Below, piece by piece: positions 1 through 11,304 of a DNA stretch of 64,000 nt; within the stretch, counting starts at the first letter, position 1, and each line of letters begins with the position of its first letter. The notes under the pieces were generated by a model that saw only the letters and a list, made by a program, of their open reading frames with translations, was not told where the DNA came from and did no database searches. A program made the position numbers and the translations under genes. This DNA is from Adiantum capillus-veneris (lineage: Eukaryota > Streptophyta > Polypodiopsida > Polypodiales > Pteridaceae), in assembly GCA_014529385.2 (NCBI GenBank), contig CM043949.1, forward strand, positions 113,401,477 through 113,465,476, in the 5' to 3' direction.

Positions 1-527
1 TCCAGAGAACATGGAAAATTAGTTTTTTCAAGACTCACCAATGCCTTGGAAGTAAAAATTTAGGTAGTCCTGCACTCCTCGTCAGCACTCAGATTATCAG
101 ATACTTCTTCTTTCATAATATATGGCAGATAAGGAACCACCGTGTTTTTGAAGGAGGTTCTAAGGTGGCAAGCTTCGCAGAAATTATACAAGAAAGCAAA
201 GTGCTAATATGGGCACTCAGGCGCAAGCATCACTCGGAGGATTGGTCTAGGACTACTTGTGCCTTGTTGTCAGCAGATGGAATGCCTAGGATGGGGGCAA
301 ATCTTGGCCATCAGTAAATAAAAGATCTCAGAATGACAAGAGCATGGGCTTTGTGTATCAAGGATGTGGAGGCGAGGTGGTAGGGGTGGCTGCCCTGATA
401 GCCGTTGTAATTTTGATCCCTGGATGTTGTCATGGCTTAACATGAACATGATATAACCTTGTAATTTTTTGGGTTGCTCAATATAATCCACTCACAATTG
501 TGAGTTTTGCTAAAAATAAATAAAAAA
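1..527 (+). pseudogene. LINE (L1-type) 3' end with A-rich tail
   Basis: The first ~240 bases, read on the plus strand, give a LINE C-terminus: RNHRVFEGG, then AEIIQESKVL and a basic end. This matches the C-terminal part of other LINE copies in the window (15.2-15.6 kb, 32.4 kb, 63.1 kb) and the plant LINE wording W-K-x-R-N-x-R-I-F-E. A ~250-base 3' UTR follows and ends in ATATAATCCACTCACAATTG, then TGAGTTTTGC and an A-rich tail (511-528). The 16-bp palindrome ACTCACAATTGTGAGT lies at 490-505. The fragment is cut by the window start, so nothing can be said of its upstream part. Confidence 0.75.
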
Positions 528-562
528 ATGTGATGGTGAAATTTTTGACGGTGAGAGGTTTT

Positions 563-1230
563 CATGTTTTCTCCACCACTCTCTCTATGGCCTTCTTGAG
601 GCCAACAAGGTGAAGGTTCACGTTGGTACTCTAAAATAATAAAATGACAAGGAGGTCAAGTAATATAATGCTATCAAATGAAGGGACTTTAAAAAAAAAC
701 CATAAACACGAGGAAATTATATTAAGAAAGATCAAGAATTGATCAGGAATTACATCAAGAGGCAGCCAAGCCCGCCTCGGGATAACAAAATACAACGTGA
801 AGGGACCTTTTGACAAACCCAAAACAAAAGAAAACTTCAATGCTTCCCATGAAAAGGTAGGTTCGATCCATATAGGAAATAATAAAATATTGAATCCTCT
901 TCTTCTCTAAGGCTTGTTCTTGAAAGCCAACAAACTAGGGATAAAATCACTAAGCTTTCCTATTGTTTAACCTCACTGGGGCTGAAAGATTACTTCTCAG
1001 CAAAGCCTTTGAAGAGTTTAACAGGTTTTGTCTACCGAACTGTGATTCCAAGTTTGAGTGCAAAGCGTGGCAGTGACCCAAGAATAGACACTTCCTTAAA
1101 CCACAAACTAAGGAAGTGTACCTCTCCCTTATGTTTTTGAAGGATTGGTTCTCCCCGCTGACCAGTAGTGCATGTTTTCTCCACCACTCCTCTATGGCCT
1201 TGTATCTTCCTAGATTCTAAGTAAGGAACA
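563..1230 (+). pseudogene. LINE fragment, first copy of a tandem duplication
   Basis: This carries degenerate LINE C-terminal coding sequence on the plus strand: SKAFEEFNRFC, CDSKFE, then KNRHFLKPQTKEVYLSLM. It is repeated at 1450-1975 with few changes. The LINE at 62.1 kb has related wording (ELEWQAWRWHKSRYFTK). The upstream edge is marked by CATGTTTTCTCCACCACT at 563, which recurs at 1171. The duplicated unit is therefore about 600 bp once the intervening 192-bp element is removed. Stops and frame changes make it non-functional. Confidence 0.6.
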
Positions 1231-1243
1231 ATGCGTGCCAACC

Positions 1244-1435
1244 CCGGGTCGGTCACTTTTTAGAATGTGTATGATATCACGTGAGTTCACCGGAGAGGAT
1301 TATTAAAAGACCAAAATGTATACATACAGAGGGGGGTGGGGGTTTTTTAAATAGGCTCACAATGTAAGTATAGTATGTATAATTACCTCTTAGCGCACGT
1401 GATATAGGGGTCTTTTGATAAGTGACTGTCCCAGG
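1244..1435. mobile_element. Mutator-like MITE with 9-bp target duplication
   Basis: A 192-bp non-coding element is flanked on both sides by GTGCCAACC (1235-1243 and 1436-1444), a 9-bp TSD typical of Mutator-like elements. The ends are imperfect inverted repeats: left CCGGGTCGGTCACTTTTTAG, right end read inward CCTGGGACAGTCACTTATCA. Similarity continues inward to ATATCACGTG on both sides. A relative lies at 21273-21520. It sits between the two copies of the tandem LINE duplication. It has no coding capacity and would need a transposase supplied in trans. Confidence 0.75.
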
Positions 1436-1449
1436 GTGCCAACCTACTG

Positions 1450-2175
1450 CTATCAAATGAAGGGACCTTTTTAAAAAAAACATAAACATGAGGAAATTAT
1501 AGTAAGAAAGATCAGGAATTGATAAGAAATTACATCAAGAGGGAACCAAACTCGCCTAGAGATAACAAAAAACAACATGAAAGGACCTTTTGACAAAACC
1601 AAAACAAAAGAAAACTTCAATGCTTCCCATGAAAAGGTAGATTCAATCCATAGAGGAAATAATAAAATATTTTACCCTCTTCGTCTCTAAGGCTTTTTAT
1701 GTCTCTAAGGCTTTTTATTGAAAGCCAACAAACTAGTGATAAAATCACTAAGCTTTCCTATAGTTTAACCTCAGTGGGACCGAAAGATTACTGCTCAGCA
1801 AAGCCTTTGAACAATTGAATAGGTGGTGTCTATCGAACCGTGATTCCAAGTTTAAGTGGAAAGCGTGGCAGTGGCCCAAGAACAGACATTTCCTTAAACC
1901 ACAAACTAAGGAAGTGTACCTCTCCCTTATGTTTTTGAAGGACTGGTTCTCCGCACTAAACAAGTAGTGGGGCAAGCAATAGCCCTACCAAATGGGGTGA
2001 AGATATCTATCAAGGGGATTGGTCCAGATAGATGCTTGCAATGTAGAACGACTCTTGAAGACCTTCCCCACCTTTTTAAGGAATTCCCGACAATATGTGG
2101 CCTTGCAGGAAAGATTTGCAAATGGGTTCAAAAGACCTGGAAAATAGGATTTTTCAAGAATGATCTCGTGTCTCT
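1450..2175 (+). pseudogene. LINE fragment with zf-RVT domain, second copy of duplication
   Basis: This repeats 670-1200 and then runs further downstream on the plus strand. Readable pieces are KWKAWQWPKNRHFLKPQTK, LKDWFSALN, then VKISIKGIGPDRCLQCRTT and LEDLPHLFKEFP. The last two are a zf-RVT segment (G-I-x-x-D-x-C-x-x-C ... E-D-x-x-H-L-F), the zinc-binding C-terminal domain of plant LINE RT proteins. It ends near VQKTWKIGFFKNDL, which also appears in the minus-strand LINE at 63.3 kb. The frame is open only from about 1967. Confidence 0.65.
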
Positions 2176-2189
2176 CTCACCTCGGCTCG

Positions 2190-2192
<3 letters not shown>

Positions 2193-2235
<43 letters not shown>
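2193..2235. repeat. (CT)n microsatellite
   Basis: An uninterrupted CT dinucleotide tract of about 21 units directly follows the LINE fragment. The 255 bases after it show no recognisable feature. Confidence 0.95.
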
Positions 2236-2238
<3 letters not shown>

Positions 2239-2490
2239 GCATGTGCCTCCTAGAAATGGGAATGTGTCGACAAGGGTGTGCACTACTATGGTGGCAAAGT
2301 ACAACTCTGGTTAGTACCCTTCTCTCTAAGAACAAGTATGTGAGGCATAGTTGGATGCTAGTATCCTAGCGATTTCTTTAGAAAGGACTCATCATTAATA
2401 GAGATTTTTAGTAGGTCAACAGGAGATATGCAGTATGATCTTACGTAAACCTCAAAACATAGAATCTAATGAGGATGATGATATTGTTTA

Positions 2491-3002
2491 GGCAAAATTA
2501 CCAAAATACTCGTCTAATTCGTTGGAAATTCGCAAAGTACCCCTTTAATTTCAAAATTTCCTAGTATACCCTTGTACCATTTGGGATGGGTTAGCCTAGA
2601 TTTTTGCATATACTTATATTTTTGACAAGGGGGAGTTATTTTTAAGTTTTTTAGATGAAACTATTTAGTAATGGGATCACAAGTAGAGACATTCGTGTCT
2701 ATAAAAGATTAGCAATTTCATTTTAAGAGACCACAATACCATATCAAATCCTAGTTATATCATCTTCTATTGAGAAAGAACCAATTTTCCAATGAGAAGT
2801 CAGAAAAAACTTCAAAACTTTGTTTTTAGAGATGTTTAAATGTCATGGGCGGCCATGATAGGAAAACATTGTTGGCCAGATAAATTTCCAAGCAAGGAGT
2901 ATTTTGGGAAATTTGAAGAAATTGAAGGGTATTTTGGGAATTTTTGTTGAGGGGTATTCTGAGAATAACCACAAATTAGAGGGACATTTTGGTAACAGGA
3001 AA

Positions 3003-3003
<1 letters not shown>
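2491..3003. mobile_element. Long-inverted-repeat MITE-like element (probable Mutator type)
   Basis: The left end (ACCAAAATACTCGTCTAATT and inward) is complementary to the right end (read inward ACCAAAATGTCCCTCTAATT). The similarity includes several runs of the type AAA-TACCCCT on each side. It is AT-rich with no coding frame. It belongs with the better preserved element at 27572-28056, whose ends read GGGAAAATTACCAAAATACC and which has a 9-bp TSD. No TSD is visible here because the right edge runs into a CT tract. Boundaries are approximate. Confidence 0.5.

Positions 3004-3005
<2 letters not shown>

Positions 3006-3049
<44 letters not shown>
3006..3049. repeat. (CT)n microsatellite
   Basis: About 22 CT units abut the right end of the preceding inverted-repeat element. 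Confidence 0.95.
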
Positions 3050-3055
<6 letters not shown>

Positions 3056-3056
<1 letters not shown>

Positions 3057-4197
3057 TTGATTTATCACCTCCCTGAAATTAATATTGACGATGCAATGGC
3101 ATGGCAATCACTTCCTCAAAGAATTGCTCAGCACATTATGATGTATACATTCAACTACAAGGTGGAGTGCCTTTACCTCCATGTGAAGGGTCGAAAATCA
3201 TCAACCTACATCTGTAAGATTTCTATATTTTCAAAGATTTAAAGCCTAGCTTGACCATCCTAGCGCACAAGGGCCAGTACAAAATGGCATAGTTGGAGCA
3301 CATGTCATTGGCAGAGACAAATGTGATGCACGATGCACAACCATCCGAATCCATGGGAATAACAAAGTGAGTGCAAGCTCCCACATCAAAGTCATCAGCA
3401 GGAGAGTGACATCATTGTAGAGAAAGACGAAAAGCCAGAGCCTCGAACGAGAAGCAGGGCCCAGGGGCTTGATACAGATCCTCTCATCCTCCATCTCAAG
3501 GACTTTTAGCGCTCCTTGTGCCATGACACTCAGCACAGAAGTGGCTCTAGTCCATCGCCTCCCTCCCTCCCTCCCTCTCTCTGCATTGGGTGTTGGGCTT
3601 GCCCGATGGAGATTCCAGTGAAGGTGTGTTGTAGGCAAAGGATGCAAGCACGGTAGTGCTAAGGCACGATAGGCCAAGATGGCATCGTAATGCAGAGCAG
3701 GACGCATGCAGGGTAGCGTTGAGGTGGGACAAAGCAAGCGGGTGACGGGACAGAGCAGGGGTGACGAGAGGGGCGTCACAATGCTCAGCAAGGCACACAG
3801 AGATGGAGAGGTGACATGACTGCAACACAAGGTAGGGTCAAGGCAACACGAGGTCGGGACAAGCAGGGAGGGGGAGAGATAGCCGTGAGGGTGTGTAGGA
3901 GCTTTTACACAGTGTAGAAGCTCCCAAATGCCACAAACAGCACTGATGCCTCCGCTTGCTTGTCCAGCCACCTTTGGCCAACGACTTGGGGCCTCTCTCT
4001 CTCTCTCCACATGGGCTGGCTGCTAACGATGAGCTTCAAGCAGGTACATGCAAGTGAAGGCCCAGGAAGCGCAGAGCTTGCGGCACAAACACAAGCTTCA
4101 CAAGCTAAGATCTTGTCAAACAACGCCGAAGAAAATGAAGCAGCCCGCATGGGAGCCCAAACCCTAACAGACAAAGTGGAAGAGAAGGGATTGCCAC
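3056..4197. other. Unassigned stretch with a low-complexity open frame
   Basis: It is GC-richer than its neighbours. A 254-codon minus-strand frame (3246-4010) is open, but its translation is rich in L, S, P, T and C without any domain, and competing frames are open on both strands. That pattern suggests composition, not selection. I recognise no gene or transposon here. Confidence 0.3.
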
Positions 4198-4224
4198 TTC
4201 TCTCTCTCTCTCTCTCTCTCTCTC
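4198..4224. repeat. (CT)n microsatellite
   Basis: A short CT tract of about 13 units. Confidence 0.9.
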
Positions 4225-4285
4225 AGCAAGCCCCACGTTTTCTTTTTATAAAAATGACCCCTCTTTGGTTTGCTGTTGTAACCAG

Positions 4286-4301
4286 TCCGCGCTAGCGCGG
4301 A
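4286..4301. repeat. Perfect 16-bp GC-rich palindrome
   Basis: TCCGCGCTAGCGCGGA is a perfect inverted repeat. No gene lies next to it and no second copy was seen. It could be a hairpin or chance. Confidence 0.5.
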
Positions 4302-6840
4302 ATGATTGCAGCAACAAACCAGGGAAGGGTAGGGTCATGCGTAGTGCTAAAAAAAAACTTTATTCCAAAAACTTGGCAAACCTACATATGTGATACAACA
4401 CAGGTAAATTGACATAATTTGAAGGTTTTTACATAGAATTACACCAAATTTTTCAAATTTTGTAAGTTTTTTCACCTTCAAATATAAAATTTAGAGGTAA
4501 ATTTCAAAATTTGTAGGTGGGATTACACTAAACCTAGGTTTTTTTCGAGCACTGGGACTCGTGCGGGTACGGTTGTTTCTTTTTTTTCTAAAGGTGACAT
4601 AGACCAGGGAGCTATTGTAGCAGGCAGTACCACGCAAGGGATGTATGGTTTGCGGCAGGAGATCAATCTACTACGTGCCCTTAGGCAAATGATTGTGAGA
4701 TGGCATAATATTGATTGTTGAGGATGGATGACAATACAGCCCCCACTGCAAATTGATAGCGAGCAATGCAAAGCTTTTTTATTTCCATGATTGTAGGGAT
4801 TGGGGCATTAAATTGTAGAAACATACATTGGCATGTAGAAGAAACAATTGTGCTCTTGCGATGGTTTCTCTTGTTTACGTGTTGCTGCAAAGTATCTGGC
4901 AAGCTTTGGAAGCTTTAAATTTCCATGATGTGATTTAGGACTAAAAGATTCTTTAATCTTGGCGTGAATATCCTAGGACCATGGGTGTTTTCAGTAGTAG
5001 GAGCTTTTAAGAAATTGTTGTTTCATGACTTTACCTCTCCATCTAGGAGGCAAATGCACTTGAGACTTGGGCCTTTCCTGTGCAAAAGAACTTGCATTTG
5101 GCTCTAGATCCGATCGCTTCTATTTAATGATCGCTTCTGTTTAATGATCGCGAAAGTCTAGTTAGACAAGAAATTGTTCTCACGGAAAGTGGTTCCAGAA
5201 GCAACATGAGCAGGTCAAGCCAAGTGGAAAGGGAGGGCAACTCAAGGATGTTGCACTGCGAAGTTGAGAGGAGAGAGAGTGAGAGTGCGCTTGTTTCCGC
5301 TTGCTTTAGGAACTTGTTTTTTCTTGCTTACAAAAGTGGAGTTGTTTCAAGCTTTAGGAGGCTCTCATATGGCATTGTAGGCTTACGAGGTTGTGTGTTG
5401 ACGTTTTTGCAAAATCTAGGTGCCAAATTGTTGGTGGGCTATTTTTGAGAGGAGGTATGCCACATGAAAATGAATTATATACGTTTCAAGTATGAAGAGA
5501 CTGCGTGTGTCTCGAGTATTCAATTTTCATAATGCTTCTAAAATATCTTTTTCTGTCGATTAAGTGTCAGGTTCGTGGTAGTGAAAGTAATGTGCATGGC
5601 ATAATAATTTTCTTTCACCATTGTTACTCTTATTTCAATTTGCTCAGATTTATCTTCCCTCGATTTTTTTTGCTCGGTGATTAGAAACCCCCCCACACAC
5701 CTGTGACCCTTCAGAAGTGATTATTTCATGCATAAAAAGAGTCTGACCCGCAACTAATCATGATATAAAAATCCAATTTTGACAACATCCAACCATGCAA
5801 AGTTGATGCATCACATCTCCACTTCACCTCCTTAGCACATAGAGATAGTTTTGACGTATGCAGGTGGAAAGAAATCATAACCATGCATATGAGGCATCCA
5901 TATCGATCCCTGAGTTTCCATAGATCATATGAAAACATTCCATCACCATAAACATGATGCAAAATAGCTCAGACCTTTAGGTCAACCATAAACCGTAAGT
6001 TCACACATATGCAAAAAACAAATTTTTTGTATTTTTGAGAATATGCAAAACATACAAATGAAATTATTTGACCTCAAACCAATGCATTAAACTCAGCTCC
6101 ATAATATCACTTCACACATATGATACTCACACAACAAAAGATAACCCCAAAAAAAGACTACTTTAATCATATCTGCCTATGCGGTTCGGGATGTTTAACC
6201 ATATACTCTCACATATGTTTATGGTCATCTAATAGTTGAAATAAACTCACCAAAACAAACCATAAAACATATAAAAACAGTTCGGTTAACTCACGCCATC
6301 ATATGGTACCCCCCATTGGTAGCACTCATATACGTGTAGGTAAAACCGGTTATAGAACAATTAATAACTTGCATTCCCGAGGTGATAACGGAGACCTAAA
6401 TTTATTTATCATCAAGTTTCATCAAGCTTTTCAATTGGTTAAGTTGGTTTTCCCATCCAATGAATCTATATAGTGGTTCTCCAAGGAGCCTAGAGTCAAA
6501 AAATTTGGTTGACTGGGCAACAAGCTGTTTTTTGACCATATCTTTTAGCTCGTGCATGTTTTTCACATGATACCAAAGAGAGAAAATGTTATAAATGATG
6601 TGTTTTATCTCTGGTATAAAGGGTGCGGGTTGATTCATAGCGATTTGTGATTTATGACCAACACAGTGATCCTACGGTCTCTATGATATGAAACGGAAAG
6701 CGCTTTTTATGCATGCACGTGACCATAAACACATCATGTGCATAAATCAGTGTTTTAAACATGATGAAATTATCAGGGGTCAAATTCATATGTACTCGGT
6801 TAATGCATACATGCACTCGTATGTGAAAAAACAATCACCA
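4302..6840. other. No recognisable gene or element
   Basis: This AT-rich stretch holds only short unconvincing open frames. A small tandem repeat of GATCGCTTCT(A/G)TTTAAT lies at about 5110-5150. Phrases built on CATATG and CATAAACCATA recur between 5.7 and 6.8 kb, which may be the remains of an LTR. I could not find a matching partner or TSD. Confidence 0.4.
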
Positions 6841-7399
6841 AGAGGGTGACTACTCAGAAAAACGACATAGAGAGAGAGAGAAAGAGAGAGATGATGGCTA
6901 TGGAGTTTAAAGCTTCTCACCGTGCTTTAGAATCGATTAGGGGTTGTCGAAAGGCTTCTTGCTTTGTCGCAAGAGAGCGGTGATGAGAGCTACGTAGAGG
7001 TATTCACTACGAGAGCTTCCGAAGAGTGTGTGCACGAGAGAAAAGATAGTAAGCAAGTAGAGAGAGGGTGTCCTTCTTCTCGAGACAGAAGAGCTTATGG
7101 AGATGGTGATGAAGAGCTTGCACCACTTTGTATAATAGATACGTATAGCCTTATGATAGTAGACGCAACAAATGGCACAGAAAACTGAGCACTCTATGCC
7201 AATAATTTATAGGTTCTGCAGCTGCCCAGAGTGTGCCCCAAGTTGAAGGTAGGGCTATTGTCTTCCGCTTGGAATAGCTACATAGCTTTTGGGACTTTTC
7301 TAAAAACAAGGCTTTGCTTTTGGTGGTCAACTCTCCCACTTACCATTCAATTTTTACAGCAAAATTAGCCAATTGAACAGTACTTGGCCAGCTAATGGA
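6841..7399. other. No recognisable gene
   Basis: It contains AG-rich low-complexity sequence (6870-6890). A short plus-strand frame (6964-7188) shows no family resemblance. It may be part of the LTR region that follows, but no boundary could be fixed. Confidence 0.3.
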
Positions 7400-8084
7400 A
7401 ACCATAGCTAGACTATGTCGCACCGTAATGTCCCGACATAATTATGACTTTCCTATACTACCCTGGCGTATTTACGGTACCGCTTTTTATAAAAAAATAT
7501 TTCTTGTAAAAATCCCGTCTAGTCTCGTTTTTGCTCCGGGTGATCATTTTTAAATGCGACGGAGACTAAAATTAATACTTTTATATTTAGGTCATCATAA
7601 AAAACACATTGTTTTTCAAAAACACCGAAAAGCACGAAAGACTAAAAATAGCTTAAAAAGAAAAAAAACTTAATTTTCTAAAATTAAACCACTACTTCCC
7701 CTCGTCCACTAGAATAAGAAAGCGGACTCGCTTTTCAATAAAAAACACTAAGAATTATGAAAGTCAAAAATGGAGTGAAAAGCTCTCAAATAGCAGATTT
7801 TTATAAAATTGAGCCATAGCTTCCCTAGAACACGTAGTTTAAGGATCCAACTTTGCTTTTTGGAAAAAAGCACCTAAAAGCATGAAAAAACTAAACATAG
7901 CAGATTTTTTCAAAACTGAACTAAACGTCCGTCTAACCTACTAGAACATGGAAACAACCTTGCTTTTTACTTTAGAACCTTCCAATACTGTCAATCAAGC
8001 ATCTTAAGTCATAATTTGACAGAATAAATATTGATAACTATTTTTCTTAGTTTTAGAAGAGACCCAAAAATTGGGGATCTTACA
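7400..8084 (-). mobile_element. Probable 3' LTR of a degraded chromovirus, with internal repeats
   Basis: It lies just downstream (minus strand) of the chromodomain-bearing pol remnant. On the minus strand a purine-rich run (AGTGTGAGAAGA, 8085-8096) is followed by TGTAAGATCCCC, a plausible polypurine tract plus LTR start. From about 7610 to 7970 it holds about three degenerate units of 115-120 bp built on GCTTTTT-AAAAAGCA-CTAAA-GCAGATTTTT. The left boundary is not determined because no second LTR or TSD was found. Confidence 0.45.
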
Positions 8085-8115
8085 TCTTCTCACACTTGAA
8101 AAATTCGAGGTGTCC

Positions 8116-9785
8116 TCACCTCAACATGAAATCTAGATAATTTAGTCTCATTACATCATCAAGTTCCCAAGAGGCATCTTCCTGAGGATACGTTGACCAT
8201 TTAACAAGGTGTTGAATAATGGTATGATTACATAGAGGCTTGGTTCTGCTCTGAAGTATTACTTCGGGGTATACTTCAAAAGTTCTGTCAGTAGATATAG
8301 ATAATAGAAAATCATCAAGAAAATGTTGGGGATGAGGTACATACTTCTTGAGTAAGCTGACCTGAAAAACATCATGTACCTTTATGTGTAGGTAACAAGA
8401 GTCTGTAAGCTTGATCATTCATCCGCTCTATGATAACAAAAATTCCACAATATCTGGCACTTAACTTCTTACACTTACCCATTGATAAAGAACTACGTTT
8501 AGGTTTTACTCTCAGAAATACCATATCGCCCTCTTCAAAAATTCTGGCAGATCGTCTTAGGTCAGCATAACTCTTCTGCCTAACTTCAGCAGTCTTAATA
8601 TCCTGTCGTCGTATAAGGTCGATTTGTAGTTGCATTTCATCCATCATTTCTTTGGATGCTTGAACTCGTATGAGAGGGTCTGTCCATATGAGTGGAGTAA
8701 GACACTCTTTTCCATACAATGCTTGAAAAGGAGACATTATAATTGAGCATTGGAATGATGAATTATACGCAAATTCAACCAAATACAAATATCTAGTCCA
8801 TTTACTCTGCTCATGCATATAATAAGCTCTTAACATGACTTCAATGATTTGATTTGTTCTTTCTATCTGCCCATCAGTTTGAGGATGATAAGCAGTACTA
8901 AAGGCTAACTGGGTTCCTGTAGCTGAGAATAAGGCTTTCCAAAAATTTGAGGTGAACTTCGCATCACGATAAAAAATTATTCGTTGAGGTAAACCGTGAT
9001 ACATGAAAACACCTTTCATGAAGACTTGCGCTATATCCTTAGTTGTAAATGTTGTCTTGACTGGAAACAAATGGATCATCTTTGTAAGCATATCAACAAC
9101 CACAAAAATAGAGTCATATCCCAGAGATGTAGGAAGTCCTTAATAAAATCCATGGATATGCATTCCCATTTCCTTTGTGGAGCATCAATAGGTTGAAGCT
9201 TACCAGGATCTCAAAATTCTTTCAGCTTTAATACATTGACATGTTAAACATCTTGTAACATAGTTCAACACATCACGCTTTAGTCCTTGCCAAAAGAAAC
9301 TCTTTCTTACAGTAGAGTAAGTCTTAATGTATCCTTGATGTCCTGCTATAGGTTTATCATGAGCTTCCTCTAATATCTAAAGTTTTCTTCCACCTTGATT
9401 TGGAATACAAAGACGATTACCAAAGTAAAGGTCATCACCTTCAACATGAAAGCCTTTGATTTGCCTTTCTTGCTTCTTTGTGTGATTTTTTAAGTTCATC
9501 AAGTACTGGATTTTTAGGTACTATGGGTCATTAGTCATACCTCCTTGAATAAGGTCAATTAAAGAAGTAGTAGAGGTTGTGACAGCCGCTACAGTACTCT
9601 TCCTACTCAAAGCATCGACCCCAATATTTTTTCTTCCTAGGTTTATAATTTTTTAAAAATCATATTCACATAACAACTCCATCCATCTTTGTTGCCGCAT
9701 ACTAAGGTCGGATTTGGTGTAGATCCACTTCAAGCTTTTATGGTCAGTATGTAGTTCAAATCTCCTTCCAAGAAGATAATGTCAT
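8116..9785 (-). pseudogene. Ty3/gypsy chromovirus pol remnant: RNase H, integrase, chromodomain
   Basis: On the minus strand from about 9785, RNase H wording (GRRFELHTDHKS, then MRQQRWMELL) comes first. Broken sequence leads into an integrase core open at 9103-8372. That core holds DAKFTSNFW and AYHPQTDGQIERTNQ (the second acidic residue and the Glu of the DDE triad), then ALYGKECLTP and the C-terminal AEVRQKSYADLRR. A second frame, 8418-8116, is a chromodomain (VILQSR, LVKWSTYPQEDASWE), which defines chromoviruses and is thought to target integration to chromatin marks. Frameshifts and stops at 8.4 and 9.1-9.7 kb break it. Protease and RT are absent. Confidence 0.8.
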
Positions 9786-10640
9786 CATACTCCACATATT
9801 TGTGGATAGATTCATGGGGGAGAAGCTTCAACTTCGCCATTCGGTGAGTACTTTGTCCTTTGCATCGCTTGCAAGGAATTTCTTCATGATGTATACTCAT
9901 AGATTTTTCCATGTCTTGGGGACTCTCCATTGTCACGAAGGCTATCCCACCCATTGACAAGTAGATTTTTTGGAAGTGCATAGCTTCATGACGTAGCTTG
10001 GAGGACTCTGTGAAGCCCTCGTCTCCAAAGGCCACATCAAGTTGTTGGATGAAGGCGAATACTTTGCTAGTAGCACCAAAGGTGCCATCATAGGTGAGAA
10101 AATAAATACTCTTTCCTCCCTCTTTGAGCTTCTTGAGCTTTTGGGACCTTCGCCATGCATGGTAAGATTTTTTATGTCCTCCCCTCTTGTATTCTCTAGG
10201 AGAATAGTCAGTGCTTTCTTCGAAAGAGGAGGAAGGTGAAGAAGAGGGAGAAGAGGGTGACTCTTTCTTACCCTTTTCTTCCTTTGTTTCCTCTCTTCCC
10301 TTTTGGAGTGACGAGAAGAAGAACTGTGGGTTGACAGTTTCCTCTTGGGAGGAGTTGGCGATCGTCTAGACCGCCCTCTTCGTGGAGTCACATCTTTAAA
10401 GGAACTAATGGATTCGCTTCTTTCTCCTTCTTTGGATTCCTCCTCTCTTATGGGAGAGAGTTTTCTTTTGGGAGTCTCGTCAAGAGGCCTCCTAAGCTCT
10501 TTCTTTTTTTGGAGAGGAAAGGAAATCCCATAAGCACAAAGTTGTTGCATAACTTCGGCTTGCAAAGCAGGGTTGCCCATAGCTTGTTGCAACCTAGTAA
10601 CAAGATAATTAACAAACATGGGGGAATCACCATTAGCACC
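9786..10640 (-). pseudogene. LTR-retrotransposon gag remnant
   Basis: On the minus strand an S/K/R-rich region (PPKRKLSTHSSSSRHSKREE) follows an N-terminal QQAMGNPALQAEVMQQLCAY. It leads to capsid-like wording: FGDEGFTESSKLRHEAMHFQK, then KLLPHESIHKYVE. Gag helices with H-F-x-K ... S-I-x-x-Y are typical of Retrotrans_gag. Several frame changes lie between 9.9 and 10.05 kb. The sequence passes within a few bases into RNase H, so protease and RT are missing. Upstream come a PBS and an LTR in the right order, so it probably was the 5' part of the same or a related element. Confidence 0.65.
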
Positions 10641-11089
10641 TTGATGTGAAAAATCAAAGTTTTAATATTCATTCTACTCTCTTGGTTATTGTCAGCTATG
10701 CTAATTAAACTTAAGTACAAAATTACTTTGTGCTTTGGTACCCTCGAAAACCTTAGTAGCTACTCTTCTTTACCTTTGAAAATTAGTTCTCAAGCAACCA
10801 CACCCGTGGTTTAGACATTGTTGATTGCAAAGACAAGTGGAGAGGGTCGAACATTTCTCGGTTGATTATAGTTCCTGTTGAGCTTGCTAGTAGCTCAATA
10901 ATGGTTAAGACAAAGGCAGCCAATAGACTCCATTATTAAGACTATAGTTCCCAACGATGTACCTCGAACTAAGTTCTTCTGAACCAAGATAATAGATCCC
11001 TGTCCCACTTACCCTATTGCAATAAACAGACAACATTTCATGGAAAACTTAAGGAATTCTCTTCTTAAGAAAGAAAAGAGAAACCAATA
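10641..11089 (-). other. Retrotransposon 5' leader without coding sequence
   Basis: It lies between the PBS/LTR on its right and the gag remnant on its left. No frame or motif stands out. Confidence 0.4.
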
Positions 11090-11101
11090 GCTCTGCTACC
11101 A
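11090..11101 (-). promoter_or_regulatory. Primer-binding site (initiator Met tRNA type)
   Basis: On the minus strand TGGTAGCAGAGC directly follows the LTR edge (one-base spacer). It matches the common plant initiator-tRNA PBS TGGTATCAGAGC with one change. This fixes the element as minus-strand, with its 5' LTR to the right. Confidence 0.65.
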
Positions 11102-11102
11102 A

Positions 11103-11255
11103 TGTAATGGAAATGGCCCATGAAATTTGAGAATAGCGGAATTAAGAGAATTAGAGTGAGCATTTTTATGAGAATACTTTGAGAACATAGAGGGTGAACT
11201 TAATTAGCCGAAGCAACATAACCATTATACTTAATTAACTTGGCATGAAAAATAC

Positions 11256-11304
<49 letters not shown>

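Noticed and set aside
3246-4010. 254-codon minus-strand open frame as a gene
   Set aside because: No domain, biased composition, and other long frames open in antisense; likely compositional.
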